Source of the DNA: Lactobacillus amylovorus DSM 20531
GTDB lineage: Bacteria; Bacillota; Bacilli; Lactobacillales; Lactobacillaceae
DNA: 64,000 bases
Assembly (NCBI RefSeq): GCF_002706375.1
Contig: NZ_CP017706.1
Span: 372,001-436,000, forward strand
Direction: 5' to 3'
Shown: positions 9,585-18,080 of the stretch, piece by piece
How the letters are laid out: each line of letters begins with the position of its first letter
Position numbering within the stretch: the stretch's first letter is position 1
Made by a program: the position numbers and the translations under genes
Notes under the pieces: model-generated
Databases searched by the model: none
What the model was told of the DNA's origin: nothing
The model's input: the letters and a program-made list of their open reading frames with translations, nothing else

Positions 9585-9601
9585 AAACTGAAGTATCTTA
9601 A

Positions 9602-9634
9602 AACCCCACCTTGGCTTGTGCTAAGATGGGGTTA
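9602..9634. terminator. Bidirectional hairpin after the 665-residue gene / IS66 end
   Basis: AACCCCACCTT pairs with AAGATGGGGTT (one mismatch). On the minus strand it follows the stop of the IS66 transposase tail and runs into TTTT; on the plus strand it follows the 665-residue gene. Confidence 0.65.
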
Positions 9635-9862
9635 ATTATATTCAAAATGTATCTGCAGCTTGCCTGCACTTGCTTTGTCTGTCAGAGTTGATTCATTGGG
9701 TAATTTATAGAGCAAATATTTTAGATATTTTTCTGGATCTAAATCATTGCGTTTTGCAGTTTCAATCAAACTAAGAATGATAGCTGAAGATTTGGCTCCG
9801 TTAAAACTCTGAGAGAATAACCAGTTCTTGCGCCCAATTACTAGCGTCTTGATTGCTCGTTC
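9632..9862 (-). pseudogene. IS66 transposase TnpC, C-terminal fragment
   Basis: The minus strand encodes AERAIKTLVIGRKNWLFSQS and about 55 more residues to a stop at 9634-9632. AERAIK and GRKNWLFS are hallmark motifs of the IS66 TnpC C-terminus. It is cut from its N-terminal part by IS110 sequence; the junction lies in a shared stretch (GCGGGTTGG) that could belong to either element. Confidence 0.8.
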
Positions 9863-9863
9863 A

Positions 9864-10273
9864 GCGGGTTGGTAACCTGCTTGAGGTCATCCAGCAGCTG
9901 ATTGAAGCCTACCATATCGTTGGAGATGGCATAGTCATTAACTTTTTGGCCATTGACCATAATGCATACGTTAGACTTCCGGCTACTAACGTCAATACCG
10001 AAACAATAAATCCATAAGAATAAACCTCCGCTTTACTTGGAGATGAGCTGCCTTCACCCAATTCAATCAGATCTAATTTTCTCAACCGGACTTTAACAGC
10101 CAATATACTTAGACGAGATTCTCAATTGAATGGTGAAGCTGCCAGTTTTGCTTACGACATCATGTGTCCAAGAGCCCTACAGTATTGGCTTCATCTCCAC
10201 TTTACATAGTAAAAGAAAAAGTGTTGAACGACTACTCCGTCGAGTAATCATCCAACACTAGATTAGTATGTTT
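9864..10273 (-). mobile_element. IS110-A, left copy: non-coding end plus transposase N-terminus only
   Basis: Nearly identical to the right copy when the nested element is removed from that one (22454-22670 joined to 25328-25518). It keeps the whole non-coding end and the first ~50 codons of the transposase (FGIDVSSRKSN, then SNDMVGFNQLLDD), then stops at a junction with IS66. It inserted into IS66 tnpC next to GAAA in the codons for S-E-T. Confidence 0.85.
10020..10272 (-). ncRNA. Candidate IS110 bridge RNA region (left copy of IS110-A)
   Basis: About 250 bases between the element end and the transposase start on the minus strand. It opens with a strong hairpin: AGTGTTGG near 10258 pairs with CAACACT near 10218, followed by TTTTT. 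IS110-group elements are known to encode a structured bridge RNA in exactly this position. Assigning it here is inference from position, conservation between two copies, and the hairpin. Confidence 0.5.
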
Positions 10274-10841
10274 CGCTGTCTAGAACTCGGTACGGCGTCT
10301 CATCTGCGTGAATGACCTCTAGCTTTAGCAGCTCTTGTCTCAAGCGCTCGTAAAGGCTGGAAAGGTAGTACTCACAGACTTTGATATGCCAATTGGAAGC
10401 CGTCTTGTGATCAAGCGGAAGGCCCATGCGCCGCAAGTCCTTTTCTTGTCGGTAGGCAGGAGCCTTGATAATCTTGTCAGCCGGTGCTTCATCACTGCAG
10501 TGCTGGATGTGGTCGATTCTCTTGACCTTGGCTGGAACGTACAGCAGCTCTTGTCCAGCGCAGAAGACGCCGATCTCTTTCAGCTCGTGGCGGCAGTCCG
10601 GGCAGGTAAAGTCACCCAATCGGTAATGAACCTGCTCGCCTGGAAGAGAAGCTAAAATGTCCTGCTTTCTGCCGACCTGCTTGCGCCTCTTATAAGTAAT
10701 AGTTTCGGTAATGCGAGGGCAAGTCCTCGTCATCTTCGCCGTCAGCCTAACTTGTTCAGTAGGAAGGGCAACCTGCTTGAGCAACTCTTCGTTAGTTGCT
10801 TTGAGCATTTCGATTAAAGCTGAAGTGTCTTTGTCGGTCAT
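10263..10841 (-). pseudogene. IS66 transposase TnpC, N-terminal fragment
   Basis: Begins at ATG 10841 with GGGAGGG about ten bases upstream. Contains a leucine-rich start, a zinc-ribbon-like FTCPDCRHEL, and VIHADETPYRVL with the first catalytic Asp of the IS66 DDE domain. It ends after LDSETY because the inserted IS110 end supplies a TAA. About 190 residues remain of the usual ~500. The frame upstream is open, so it is also readable as a fusion with TnpB. Confidence 0.82.
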
Positions 10842-11237
10842 GGTTGTTGTCCCTCCCTGATTCATAGGCATAAAAACACAAGAGCTCGTGAAATCAATAC
10901 ATTCACGAGCTCTTGTGTTTTTAATTTTAGGATCAATGGTAAAGCCCTGCATCAAGCGCATGACTTGCTCATCGGACAGCTCTCGCACTTTGTCTTCATT
11001 GTTTGGCCAGGCAAGCTTCCCATTCTCAAAGCGTTTATAGAGCAGCCAGAAGCCCTGGCCATCCCAATAAAGTGCCTTGAAGCGGTCCTTTCGACTGCCA
11101 CAGAAAAGAAAGCACCCGGAAAAGGGATCGAGATGGAAGCTCTTCTTAACTATGTAAGCAAGCGAATCGATCCCTCGATGCATGTCGGTCTTACCGCAAA
11201 CAATGAACACGCGACCCAGTTCTGCCAGATTAATCAT
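10842..11237 (-). CDS. tnpB: IS66 accessory protein TnpB (open into TnpC)
   Basis: Starts with MINLAELGRVFIVCGKTDMHRGIDSL, the recognisable IS66 TnpB (Orf2) N-terminus, and includes FCGSRKDRFKALYWDGQGF. No stop codon separates it from tnpC: the reading frame continues in phase through the tnpC ATG. The last ~25 codons before that ATG lie in a perfect hairpin (10873-10923). The mobile element is dead because tnpC is broken, so this protein has no likely present function. Confidence 0.8.
10873..10923. terminator. Perfect 20-bp hairpin inside the IS66 tnpB-tnpC boundary
   Basis: The 20 bases 10873-10892 are the exact reverse complement of 10904-10923, with an 11-base loop and A/T tracts at both feet. 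It is the strongest stem in this part of the window. Confidence 0.75.
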
Positions 11238-11427
11238 GGCTCAAGAACCTGTCTACGACTTCGAGCATAAGCTCATTAATGGCATCACTGTAAAATGACA
11301 GCTCAACCCCATTGGATTTCAGGTTAAGAACAAGTTGGTTCTTTCCGGGCCTATTCTTAGGTCTGATTCTGTCCTTTGGCAGTTCGAGCGGTACGATTGG
11401 ATGTTCAGTCATAACCTCCGTATTCAA
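11230..11427 (-). CDS. IS66 TnpA-like accessory ORF
   Basis: 65 residues with a basic middle (KDRIRPKNRPGKNQLVLNLKSNGVELSFYSD). It overlaps the start of tnpB by eight bases and occupies the place of tnpA in IS66 elements. Short for TnpA, and recognised mainly by position. Confidence 0.6.
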   Translation of the reverse strand: MNTEVMTEHPIVPLELPKDRIRPKNRPGKNQLVLNLKSNGVELSFYSDAINELMLEVVDRFLSHD

Positions 11428-11534
11428 TTGTTAAGAACAGTATATGACTATTGAACAGAGGTCGATAGATACCGCGCTATTGGGCACTTACACTGATCGA
11501 CGTGGTGGCAGAGCTGCTCAAGAAATTGCGCAAC

Positions 11535-11579
11535 TAAAAAAGGCTGATGCCCTCAATTCTTGAGATCATCTGCCTTTTT
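11535..11579 (-). terminator. Terminator of the LPXTG protein remnant
   Basis: AAAAAGGCTGATG pairs with CATCTGCCTTTTT (one mismatch); on the minus strand it follows the stop of the LPXTG gene. Confidence 0.7.
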
Positions 11580-11588
11580 CTGGTTTAT

Positions 11589-11966
11589 TTAGTTTTCCTT
11601 CTTCTTGCGCTTGAAAGCACCCAGGATGCCGATTCCGCCAAGGATGGAAGCAAGTCCTAAGCCAAAGGCGGCCTTGGAATTGTCTTCACCGGTTTGCGGT
11701 AGCTGGTCTTGAGCTTACGCAGACTCCTTGATACTGATCGTCTTGGCCGGTTCAGCGGTCTTGACGGCCTTAGGTGCCTTGACAGGAGCCTTGACCAGCT
11801 TTTCGGCCGGCGCCTTTGCAGACTTTGCAGGCTTTTCTGGAAGACCTTCCACCTTGCCAGTTGCCGTAGTCTCACCAGGGGTTATGGTGTGATCGTATGG
11901 AACCGCAGTGTCCTTGGTTGGATCCTTCGGAGTTACAGGGTCGCCTGGTTTGCCGTTCTTTGGAGT
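11589..11966 (-). pseudogene. LPXTG-anchored surface protein, C-terminal fragment
   Basis: The minus strand reads a repeat-like region (GKPGDPVTPKDPTKDTAVPYD), an Ala/Lys/Pro stretch, then LPQTGED, a hydrophobic anchor and the basic tail KRKKEN before a stop at 11591-11589. That is a complete sortase A sorting signal. A TAA in frame at 11717-11715 separates the anchor from the stalk, and the upstream side is cut by an IS30 fragment. G+C is high, like the IS66 next to it, so it may have come from the same donor. Confidence 0.8.
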
Positions 11967-12344
11967 CCAGCATGGAACAGAATATTTAAGTCTATCACAA
12001 CCGACAACGGTTCCGAGTTCGCGGATCTATCAAATCTTGAGCAAGTTTCCAAGACGCTTGTGTACTATGCTCACCCTTATACATTCTGTAATAAAGGTAG
12101 CGTAAAAGGCCGCATCGAGCTTATCAGACGCTATATTCCTAAGGGAGATCGCATGGATAAAGGTAGCGCGGAAGACATTGCTAATATCGAAGTATGGTGC
12201 AACTCTCTTTCTCGAAAGATCTTAAACTACAAGACTCCAAAAGAGTGCTTTGACGTAGAGCTTGACCATATTTATTGGCGCAGATAGTCAAAATCTACCA
12301 GATGTTATTGGTAAGTGTTCAATTTATTATTGCAATCGGCGGTT
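11967..12344 (+). mobile_element. IS30-family fragment (transposase C-terminus and right end)
   Basis: Encodes WNRIFKSITTDNGSEFADL and on to IYWRR with a stop at 12287, then the end GTGTTCAATTTATTATTGCAA. It is a diverged relative of the two IS30 copies near 59 kb. Here the codon after NIEV is TGG (Trp), where those two copies carry TAG. The first two thirds of the gene are missing. Confidence 0.85.
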
Positions 12345-12359
12345 TTCTAAATATTGCCC

Positions 12360-14081
12360 TTAAGCTCGGAATTTACTTGATCCGACGAAAAGTGTCTGGG
12401 AAGAAACTCGATTTTTAGCCCGGATATAAAAACACAGAAATTCATTATTTTTAGTGAATTCCTGTGTTTTTTTGTTTTTGAAATGAAAATTCGAAGGCTT
12501 TACCTTCTTCTTGGCTCCATATTTTTTCAGATTCATCGTCATGAACATGATACCGACATCCGTTTCGACTTTCTTTTTGCCTCTTAAATGCGTTCTGCGC
12601 ATACCAAATACACTCTTCATGTGCCCAAAAATTGGCTCCACATCTGACTTGCGACAGCCATAGATGCGTTTGCCTTCTTTGCTTTGAAGAGTCTCTTTTG
12701 CTTTTTCTTTTAAATACTGCCAGTTAGGATTGTAGTGAATCTGTCTTTGTCGACCTGTTTTGGTTTTAGCCAATTGGGTCAGTTCTTCAGTTAGCTGGAA
12801 CTCGTCGGCTTCATAGATCTTAAAGTTTCTGACCATGCCAGTAGATCGATCTTTTCTTTGACTATAATATTTGAAGTTGAAGCGGACGCCTGATTTATCT
12901 ACGTAATAGTCTTCTTCTTCGTTATAGTACCAGTTGTCGACCTTTGATGGATCTTTCTTATATTTTCGCGTTTGTTCTTTTTCGTATTGGGTATACGGAA
13001 TCTGATAGTTCTTATCTGAATAATTCTCTTCCAGAATCGAGTAATTGTATTCACTGCCATAGCCCGCATCGGCCACAATATTTTGAAACTTATCGAGAAT
13101 TCATCTGGACTTCATTTGGTCTAGAAATGGTTCGAATGTTCTAAAGTCAGTCGGATTAGGAAACAGGGCAAAATCAACTATATATTGATTAGTAGTCGCT
13201 GCCTGAATATTGTAGCCTGGCTTTAGCTGCCCGTTTTTCATATGATCTTCTTTCATATGCATGAAGGTGGCATCATGATCTGTTTTAGAGTAGCTGTTAC
13301 GGCCAGCAAAGATCTCTTCAGCTTCTTCGTACTTTTTAGCACGCGGAATAAAATCTTTTCTGAGTTTATGTGCGATCTTCTTTAATTCACGGCGCTTGGC
13401 CTTATTTTTTGATCCGCCTGGAATGGCTTTAGGTTCTCGATCAATTTTCTCGGTCAGCTTCTCAACTTCTTTTTCCGTTTCTTGAGCCAGAATCTCTAAG
13501 CCTTGACTAGTTTGGGCTTCTTCTTCGGCCATGGCTTTGACTACTTCTTTATTGATCAGTTCTTCATATAAAGCAGACACGTCTTCCTTTAACTTGGCAT
13601 GATACTTCTCAATAGCTTTTCGCCAGACAAAAGTGTACCTGTTGGCGTCCGCTTCAATCTTAGTACCATCGATAAAAACTGCATTTTCACGGATTAATCC
13701 CTCATCTTCTAATAATGAAGTAAAGTAGACAAAGCACTGCTTAATTACCTTATTGGCATGGTCGCTTGATCTGAAATTATTGATCGTGTGATAAGAAATC
13801 TTTCTATTGTCAACCAAAATCATCATGGGCAGATTCTCTTCTAGCATTCTTTCAATTTTTCTGCCTGAAAAAACTCTTCTAGAATAAGCAAAGAGTAAAA
13901 TCTTAAGCATCATTGCCGGGTGATATGCAGGTCTGCCTGTATTAGAAGTGGTTTCTAAGATAACTTCGTTAGGAATAGAATCAACGAATTCACTGATAAC
14001 ACTGGCAATGTGATTTGCAGGGATAGAAAAATCTAAATTTAATGATAAAGTAGTTTGTCCTGTGATATAATTTTGATACAT
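12360..14081 (-). pseudogene. IS1182-family transposase split by an in-frame TGA
   Basis: Begins [20 protein letters not shown] at ATG 14081, with the DDE-type [16 protein letters not shown] and, in the second half, VADAGYGSE and RKSDVEPIFGHMK. A TGA at 13103-13101 interrupts it; the frame on both sides is the same, so a single base change explains the break. The last ~10 codons lie outside the inverted repeat, in flanking DNA, so the C-terminus depends on where the element lands. Confidence 0.85.
12428..12464. terminator. Hairpin within the 3' coding end of the IS1182 transposase
   Basis: AAAAACACAGGAATTCA-type arms flank a short A/T loop and end in a T run; the arms encode part of the C-terminus (TQEFTKNNEFLCF). 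Confidence 0.65.
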
Positions 14082-14150
14082 GTTTAGGCCCACTTTCTAT
14101 TGTTTTTTTGTGGTGATTAAATAATATCAAGGAATGGGTTTAAAGTATAC

Positions 14151-14190
14151 AAAAAGAGCGATGACTTCTTATGAAGTTCATCGCTTTTTT
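14151..14190. terminator. Bidirectional terminator at the phoR-side end of IS1182
   Basis: 18-base arms AAAAAGAGCGATGACTTC and GAAGTTCATCGCTTTTTT pair with one bulge. It lies inside the IS end and would catch transcripts arriving from phoR. Confidence 0.75.
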
Positions 14191-14234
14191 CATGGCCTGG
14201 AAATTAGTTTCTTCCCAGACACTTTTCTTTAGCT

Positions 14235-15872
14235 TTATTCATGGGCAATTGGGAAGGTAGCCGTAAAGGTTGACCCCTTGCCCAATTCGCTGAACAGCTT
14301 GATTGAGCCATGGCATTGCTCAGTCGCATGCTTGACGATCGACAAGCCTAAGCCTGTCCCGCCAGTCTTGCGGCTGTGGCTCTTATCAACTCTGTAGAAG
14401 CGTTCAAAGATCCGCTGCTGGGCTTCTGCCGGCACGCCGATCCCATCGTCTGCGACCTCCAAGACCGCGTGGCCGTCCCGCTCACCAACCGTCACCTTGA
14501 CGTGGCCGCCGGGCTTGTTGTAGCGAATTGCATTGTCAATCAAATTGTAGGCTATCTCATACAACAGACGGAAGTTGGCCGTCAGGTAGACTGACTCAAG
14601 ATTGGCAATCAGCGTCATATTGTGGCGCTCAAACGAGCTTTGCAGGGCATCAATGGCTTCTTGGACCGGACTCTTCAAGTCGATCCGCCGTTCTTCAACC
14701 TGTTGCATTTCATCCAGATGAGACAAACGGATAATATCGTCGATCAAGGTCAGCAGCTGGGAAGATGAAGCATGAATCTTCTGGTAGAATTTGTCCTTGT
14801 CCTCGTCTTTGACCAAGTGATTTTCTAGCAGCTCGGCCGAACCCATAATCGACTGCAGCGGCGTCTTCAGTTCGTGGGAAACGTTGGCCGTAAATTCACG
14901 GCGAATTTGCGCTTCATGATATTCTTCCGTGACGTCCACGACCAGAATCGAAGTCCCCTTAAGAACCTTGCGGCTGGTAATTGGACTGGCACTGACCTGA
15001 ATGCTGCGGCCATGACGCTTGATGATTCCTTCGGCATGCTCGGTCCGGTTGTTCTTATTGACGATCTTCTTTACGTCTTCAGGCAGCTTGGAATTGTCGT
15101 CCAAGTCCAGCAAGGTCATCACGGCTGGATTTGACAGGAGGATCTTGTCGTCCAGATCAATCAGGATCAACCCTTCCTGCATGGCATCCGTGACCGTCTT
15201 AAACTCCTTCTCGCGATGGTGCAGCTGCTCAATTTGGTCAGAGATCTGCTTGTTCTGACTGTCAAGCCGTGAAAGCAGCGGCTTGATTTCTTCATAGTTG
15301 GAGCTCGCCAGGGGATGGTCCAGATCCAGGCTGTTTAACGGTTCCACGATCGTCTTGGAGATCTTCTTGGCCAAGAGCCAAGAAATTGCCGTTGCCCCCA
15401 GGAGAATGATCAAGAGCGGTGAAATCAGGTGCAGCAAGGCCAGCAGCATCGTATTGCGCGTGATTGCGACGCGGACGACGCTGCCATCCTTAAGGCGCTC
15501 AGCGTAATAGTGGGTTACGGTCGAAAGGGTCGTGCTGAAGCGCTCGCTCTCGCCCGTCCCCTTCTTCATCGCTTCTGCGACTTCCTTGCGCTGGGCATGA
15601 TTCCCCATTTTCTTGGGGTTCTCCTCATTGTCGAAAAGGACCTTGCCGTTCTGGGCGATCCAGGTGACCCGATAATTCTCTCCCCGCAATTCCTTTAAAT
15701 ACTTCACTCCGCCGGCATTGACCCCGGCCGCGGCCAAGTTAGCCTGTGAAGTCAAGTTGCGAACTTCAGTATTGTCAAAATCGATACTTAAGGACAATGC
15801 GCTTAATGCGACTGACACCAGCAAAACCAATGTCGTCGACGCGAAGATTGCTCGGAAAATTCTTTTAAACAT
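14235..15872 (-). CDS. phoR: Sensor histidine kinase of the phosphate regulon
   Basis: 545-residue membrane kinase. Order: TM helix (about 7-29), extracellular sensor region, second TM (about 147-168), a PAS-like segment (about 225-325), the dimerisation/phosphoacceptor helix with VSHELKTPLQS, and an ATP-binding domain with N box NLIDNAIRYN, G1 DDGIGVP and G2 GTGLGLSIV. It overlaps the end of the response-regulator gene by one base, so the pair is coupled. Senses phosphate status, by family knowledge through the Pst transporter and PhoU, both encoded just upstream. Strongly G+C-rich: a 60-base sample at 14401 is about 65% G+C. Confidence 0.93.
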   Translation of the reverse strand: MFKRIFRAIFASTTLVLLVSVALSALSLSIDFDNTEVRNLTSQANLAAAGVNAGGVKYLKELRGENYRVTWIAQNGKVLFDNEENPKKMGNHAQRKEVAEAMKKGTGESERFSTTLSTVTHYYAERLKDGSVVRVAITRNTMLLALLHLISPLLIILLGATAISWLLAKKISKTIVEPLNSLDLDHPLASSNYEEIKPLLSRLDSQNKQISDQIEQLHHREKEFKTVTDAMQEGLILIDLDDKILLSNPAVMTLLDLDDNSKLPEDVKKIVNKNNRTEHAEGIIKRHGRSIQVSASPITSRKVLKGTSILVVDVTEEYHEAQIRREFTANVSHELKTPLQSIMGSAELLENHLVKDEDKDKFYQKIHASSSQLLTLIDDIIRLSHLDEMQQVEERRIDLKSPVQEAIDALQSSFERHNMTLIANLESVYLTANFRLLYEIAYNLIDNAIRYNKPGGHVKVTVGERDGHAVLEVADDGIGVPAEAQQRIFERFYRVDKSHSRKTGGTGLGLSIVKHATEQCHGSIKLFSELGKGSTFTATFPIAHE

Positions 15873-16552
15873 TAATTTCCTTCATGGTAGCGATAGCCGA
15901 CACCCCGCACCGTCTCGATATGCTTACCAGCCTCACCCAATTTCTGTCTCAAAGTTCTTACGTGAACGTCCACCGTGCGGGTTTCACCGTAAAAACCGGT
16001 TTCCCAGATTTGATCCATGATCTCTTCCCGGGAAAAGACAGTTTCCGGATGAGTAATCAGCAGCTTAAGCAAGCCGTATTCTTTGAGGGTCAGCTCAATT
16101 TCTTCGCCATTGACAAAGACCTCATGGCGCTTGAGCAGGATCTTGACTCCATCTCGTTCGATTCTGTCTTTTTCTTCACGGCGCTGGGTTCTTCTTAAAA
16201 CTGCCTTGACCCGTGAGACCATTTCCATCATCCCAAATGGCTTGGTCAGATAGTCATCAGCACCGGAATCCAGGTTCTTGACCTTATCATATTCCGCCGT
16301 CTTCGCGCTGGCGATAATCACTGGCAATTCCTTAGTGGCAGAATTACCGCGGATCCGGCGCAAAATGTCGCTGCCATCTTCATCTGGCAGCATTAGGTCC
16401 AAGATAACCAAATCTGGTTTCTTTTCCTTAAGTGCTTTGAAAAAGGATATGCCATTTTCAAAGCTCCGTGTCTTAAAGTTCATTGTTTGGAGAGTATACA
16501 TTTCAATTTCGCGGATACTCTCATCGTCTTCGACACACCAAATTTCTAACAT
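15872..16552 (-). CDS. phoP: OmpR-family response regulator of the phosphate regulon
   Basis: Receiver domain with acidic pocket CVEDDE, phospho-accepting Asp in DLVILDLMLPDEDG, conserved Thr/Ser in VIIASAK and Lys in LTKPFG, followed by a winged-helix output domain ending in TVDVHVRTLRQKLGEAG and GVGYRYHE. The start is set at ATG 16552 because AAGGGG precedes it; that gives 226 residues. By family knowledge the phosphorylated form binds Pho boxes, which are visible upstream of pstS and possibly in its own leader. The neighbouring pst genes make the PhoP/PhoB assignment firm. Confidence 0.93.
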   Translation of the reverse strand: MLEIWCVEDDESIREIEMYTLQTMNFKTRSFENGISFFKALKEKKPDLVILDLMLPDEDGSDILRRIRGNSATKELPVIIASAKTAEYDKVKNLDSGADDYLTKPFGMMEMVSRVKAVLRRTQRREEKDRIERDGVKILLKRHEVFVNGEEIELTLKEYGLLKLLITHPETVFSREEIMDQIWETGFYGETRTVDVHVRTLRQKLGEAGKHIETVRGVGYRYHEGN

Positions 16553-16584
16553 AAAAAAACCCCTTAATTTATCTGTCACATTTA

Positions 16585-16671
16585 ATTATAGTTTAGTCCC
16601 TATGCTTTGACTATGACGGATAATTAAGAGGTTTGTAAAATCTAGGTTAAATCTGGTGGCTCAGATCTGAT
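16585..16671 (-). promoter_or_regulatory. Probable internal promoter of phoPR
   Basis: The 120-base gap between phoU and phoP has TATAAT at 16590-16585 (minus strand). Upstream lie TTTAACC and TTTTACA-like motifs 11 bases apart that could be a Pho box. The -35 box is not clear. Confidence 0.5.
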
Positions 16672-17310
16672 CTATCTGCCCGCTGGGCCAGTTTCCACGA
16701 ACTTGGCCCAGCGGGCAATGTTGACCGCATGGTCCCCGATCTTTTCAAAGTACTTGGCAACCATCAAGAGGTTAAGCAAGTATTCTGGATTGCCATCTTC
16801 CTTGAAGCTCTTGACCAAAGTTTCCTTAGCATGGTTGAAGAAGCCATCAACTTGATCGTCGCGGCGAATGACCGTTTCTGCCAAGTCCTTGTCTGCTTTT
16901 ACCAAGGCAGTGATGGAGTCGTTGACCATTTCGGTCGCGGCACGTGACATTTCCTTAAGATTGATCATGTCATTGGCAACTGATAGGTGGTCATTCAGGA
17001 CCAATTCAGAAATATCGGCGGCAATTTCCCCAATTCTCTCCAAATCGTAAACTACCTTCAATGAAGCGGAAATCACCCGCAGATCGGTTGCGACTGGCTG
17101 CTGCTCCATCAACAGGCGCAGGCAGCTGTCTTCAATTTCCCGTTCATTCTTGTGAATCCGATGGTACAAATTGATAGAATCATTTGCCTCGTGCGTATCC
17201 CCTGTAAACAAAGTATCCGTCGTTTCCGTAATGGTGTCCTTGCACAACTCACCAATTTCGACCATGGACTTGTGCAATTCATCCAACTCGTCATCAAATC
17301 TAATTCTCAT
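16672..17310 (-). CDS. phoU: Phosphate transport regulator PhoU
   Basis: 212 residues, two PhoU repeats. The N-terminal FDDELDELHKSMVEIG and central NEREIEDSCLRLLMEQQPVATDLR match the first helical repeat; DLERIGEIAADISE and YFEKIGDHAVNIARWAKF are the two metal-binding E/D-x-x-x-D signatures. Cytoplasmic negative regulator linking the Pst transporter to the histidine kinase. Abuts pstB (shared base at 17310), so it is translated as part of the same message. Confidence 0.95.
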   Translation of the reverse strand: MRIRFDDELDELHKSMVEIGELCKDTITETTDTLFTGDTHEANDSINLYHRIHKNEREIEDSCLRLLMEQQPVATDLRVISASLKVVYDLERIGEIAADISELVLNDHLSVANDMINLKEMSRAATEMVNDSITALVKADKDLAETVIRRDDQVDGFFNHAKETLVKSFKEDGNPEYLLNLLMVAKYFEKIGDHAVNIARWAKFVETGPAGR

Positions 17311-18077
17311 TATCCGAACCTCCCCGTAATGTACTTTTCAGTGCGTTCATCCTTAGGCATAGAGAAGATTTGATCAGTGTCGCCAAATTCAACCAGATCC
17401 CCTAAGAGGAAGAAGCCGGTTTGATCAGAAATACGTACGGCTTGCTGCATGTTGTGAGTAACGATCACGATCGTGTACTTTTCCTTCAACTGCATGGCCA
17501 GCTCTTCGATCTTAGAGGTAGAAATTGGGTCCAAGGCTGAGGTTGGTTCGTCCATCAGCAAGACTTCTGGCTTCACGGCCAAGGCACGCGCGATACAAAG
17601 TCTTTGCTGTTGACCGCCTGACAGACCCAAGGCTGACTTCTTTAACCGGTCCTTCAAGTCATCCCAAATGGCGGCTTGCTTCAAAGAAGTTTCAACGATC
17701 TCGTCCAGTTCCTTCTTGTCAGTGATCCCGTGAATCCGTGGACCGTAAGCAACGTTGTCGTATACGCTCATTGGGAATGGGTTTGGCCGCTGGAAGACCA
17801 TGCCAACTCTTTGACGCAGGACAGTCACGTCCATGTTGCCCTTGTAGATGTCTTCTCCATCAAGCTTGACGCCGCCTTCGATCCGGCAGCCTTCAACCAA
17901 GTCGTTCATTCTGTTCAAGCAGCGCAACAAGGTTGACTTACCACACCCAGATGGTCCGATGAAAGCTGTAATCTTATTTTTCTTGATGTGCATGTTAACG
18001 TCATGCAAGGCGTGAAAATCACTGTAGTAAAGATTGAGCTTTTCAATCGTAAACTTGTCTTTTTCTTGTTCAGCCAT
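17310..18077 (-). CDS. pstB: Phosphate ABC transporter ATPase PstB
   Basis: 255 residues. Walker A is GPSGCGKST, the Q-loop is [20 protein letters not shown], the signature is [16 protein letters not shown], Walker B is [12 protein letters not shown] and the switch His is in IVTHNMQQA. The RPNPFPMS stretch is typical of PstB. Only one pstB is present, whereas many lactobacilli carry two. Part of pstSCAB-phoU on the minus strand. Confidence 0.96.
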   Translation of the reverse strand: MAEQEKDKFTIEKLNLYYSDFHALHDVNMHIKKNKITAFIGPSGCGKSTLLRCLNRMNDLVEGCRIEGGVKLDGEDIYKGNMDVTVLRQRVGMVFQRPNPFPMSVYDNVAYGPRIHGITDKKELDEIVETSLKQAAIWDDLKDRLKKSALGLSGGQQQRLCIARALAVKPEVLLMDEPTSALDPISTSKIEELAMQLKEKYTIVIVTHNMQQAVRISDQTGFFLLGDLVEFGDTDQIFSMPKDERTEKYITGRFG

Positions 18078-18080
18078 TTT

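Larger units (their letters stand above)
9602..11491 (-). mobile_element. IS66-family element, interrupted and deleted
   Basis: On the minus strand: a left end GTAAGTGCCC at 11491-11482, resembling IS66 termini; a TnpA-like ORF; TnpB; the first part of TnpC; then an inserted IS110 fragment (10273-9864); then the last ~75 codons of TnpC. The middle of TnpC is missing. G+C is clearly higher than in the native genes to the left. The right terminus was not located with confidence. Confidence 0.8.
12387..14227 (-). mobile_element. IS1182-family element with a nonsense mutation
   Basis: Perfect inverted repeats GAAAAGTGTCTGGGAAGAAACT (12387-12408) and its reverse complement at 14206-14227; the outer four bases may be flank. 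Both ends carry internal hairpins (12428-12464 and 14151-14190) able to stop incoming transcription. It lies immediately downstream of phoR. Confidence 0.85.

Noticed and set aside
9570..9600. GTAAGCG near 9574 as the right end of the IS66 element
   Set aside because: Only the first six or seven bases match the left end GTAAGTGCCC, and it would place the element end inside the last codons of the 665-residue gene. Too weak to call.
11709..12287. A 192-codon plus-strand ORF across the LPXTG fragment and IS30
   Set aside because: Its first half is the reverse strand of the LPXTG gene; only the part from about 11967 is a real IS30 transposase segment.
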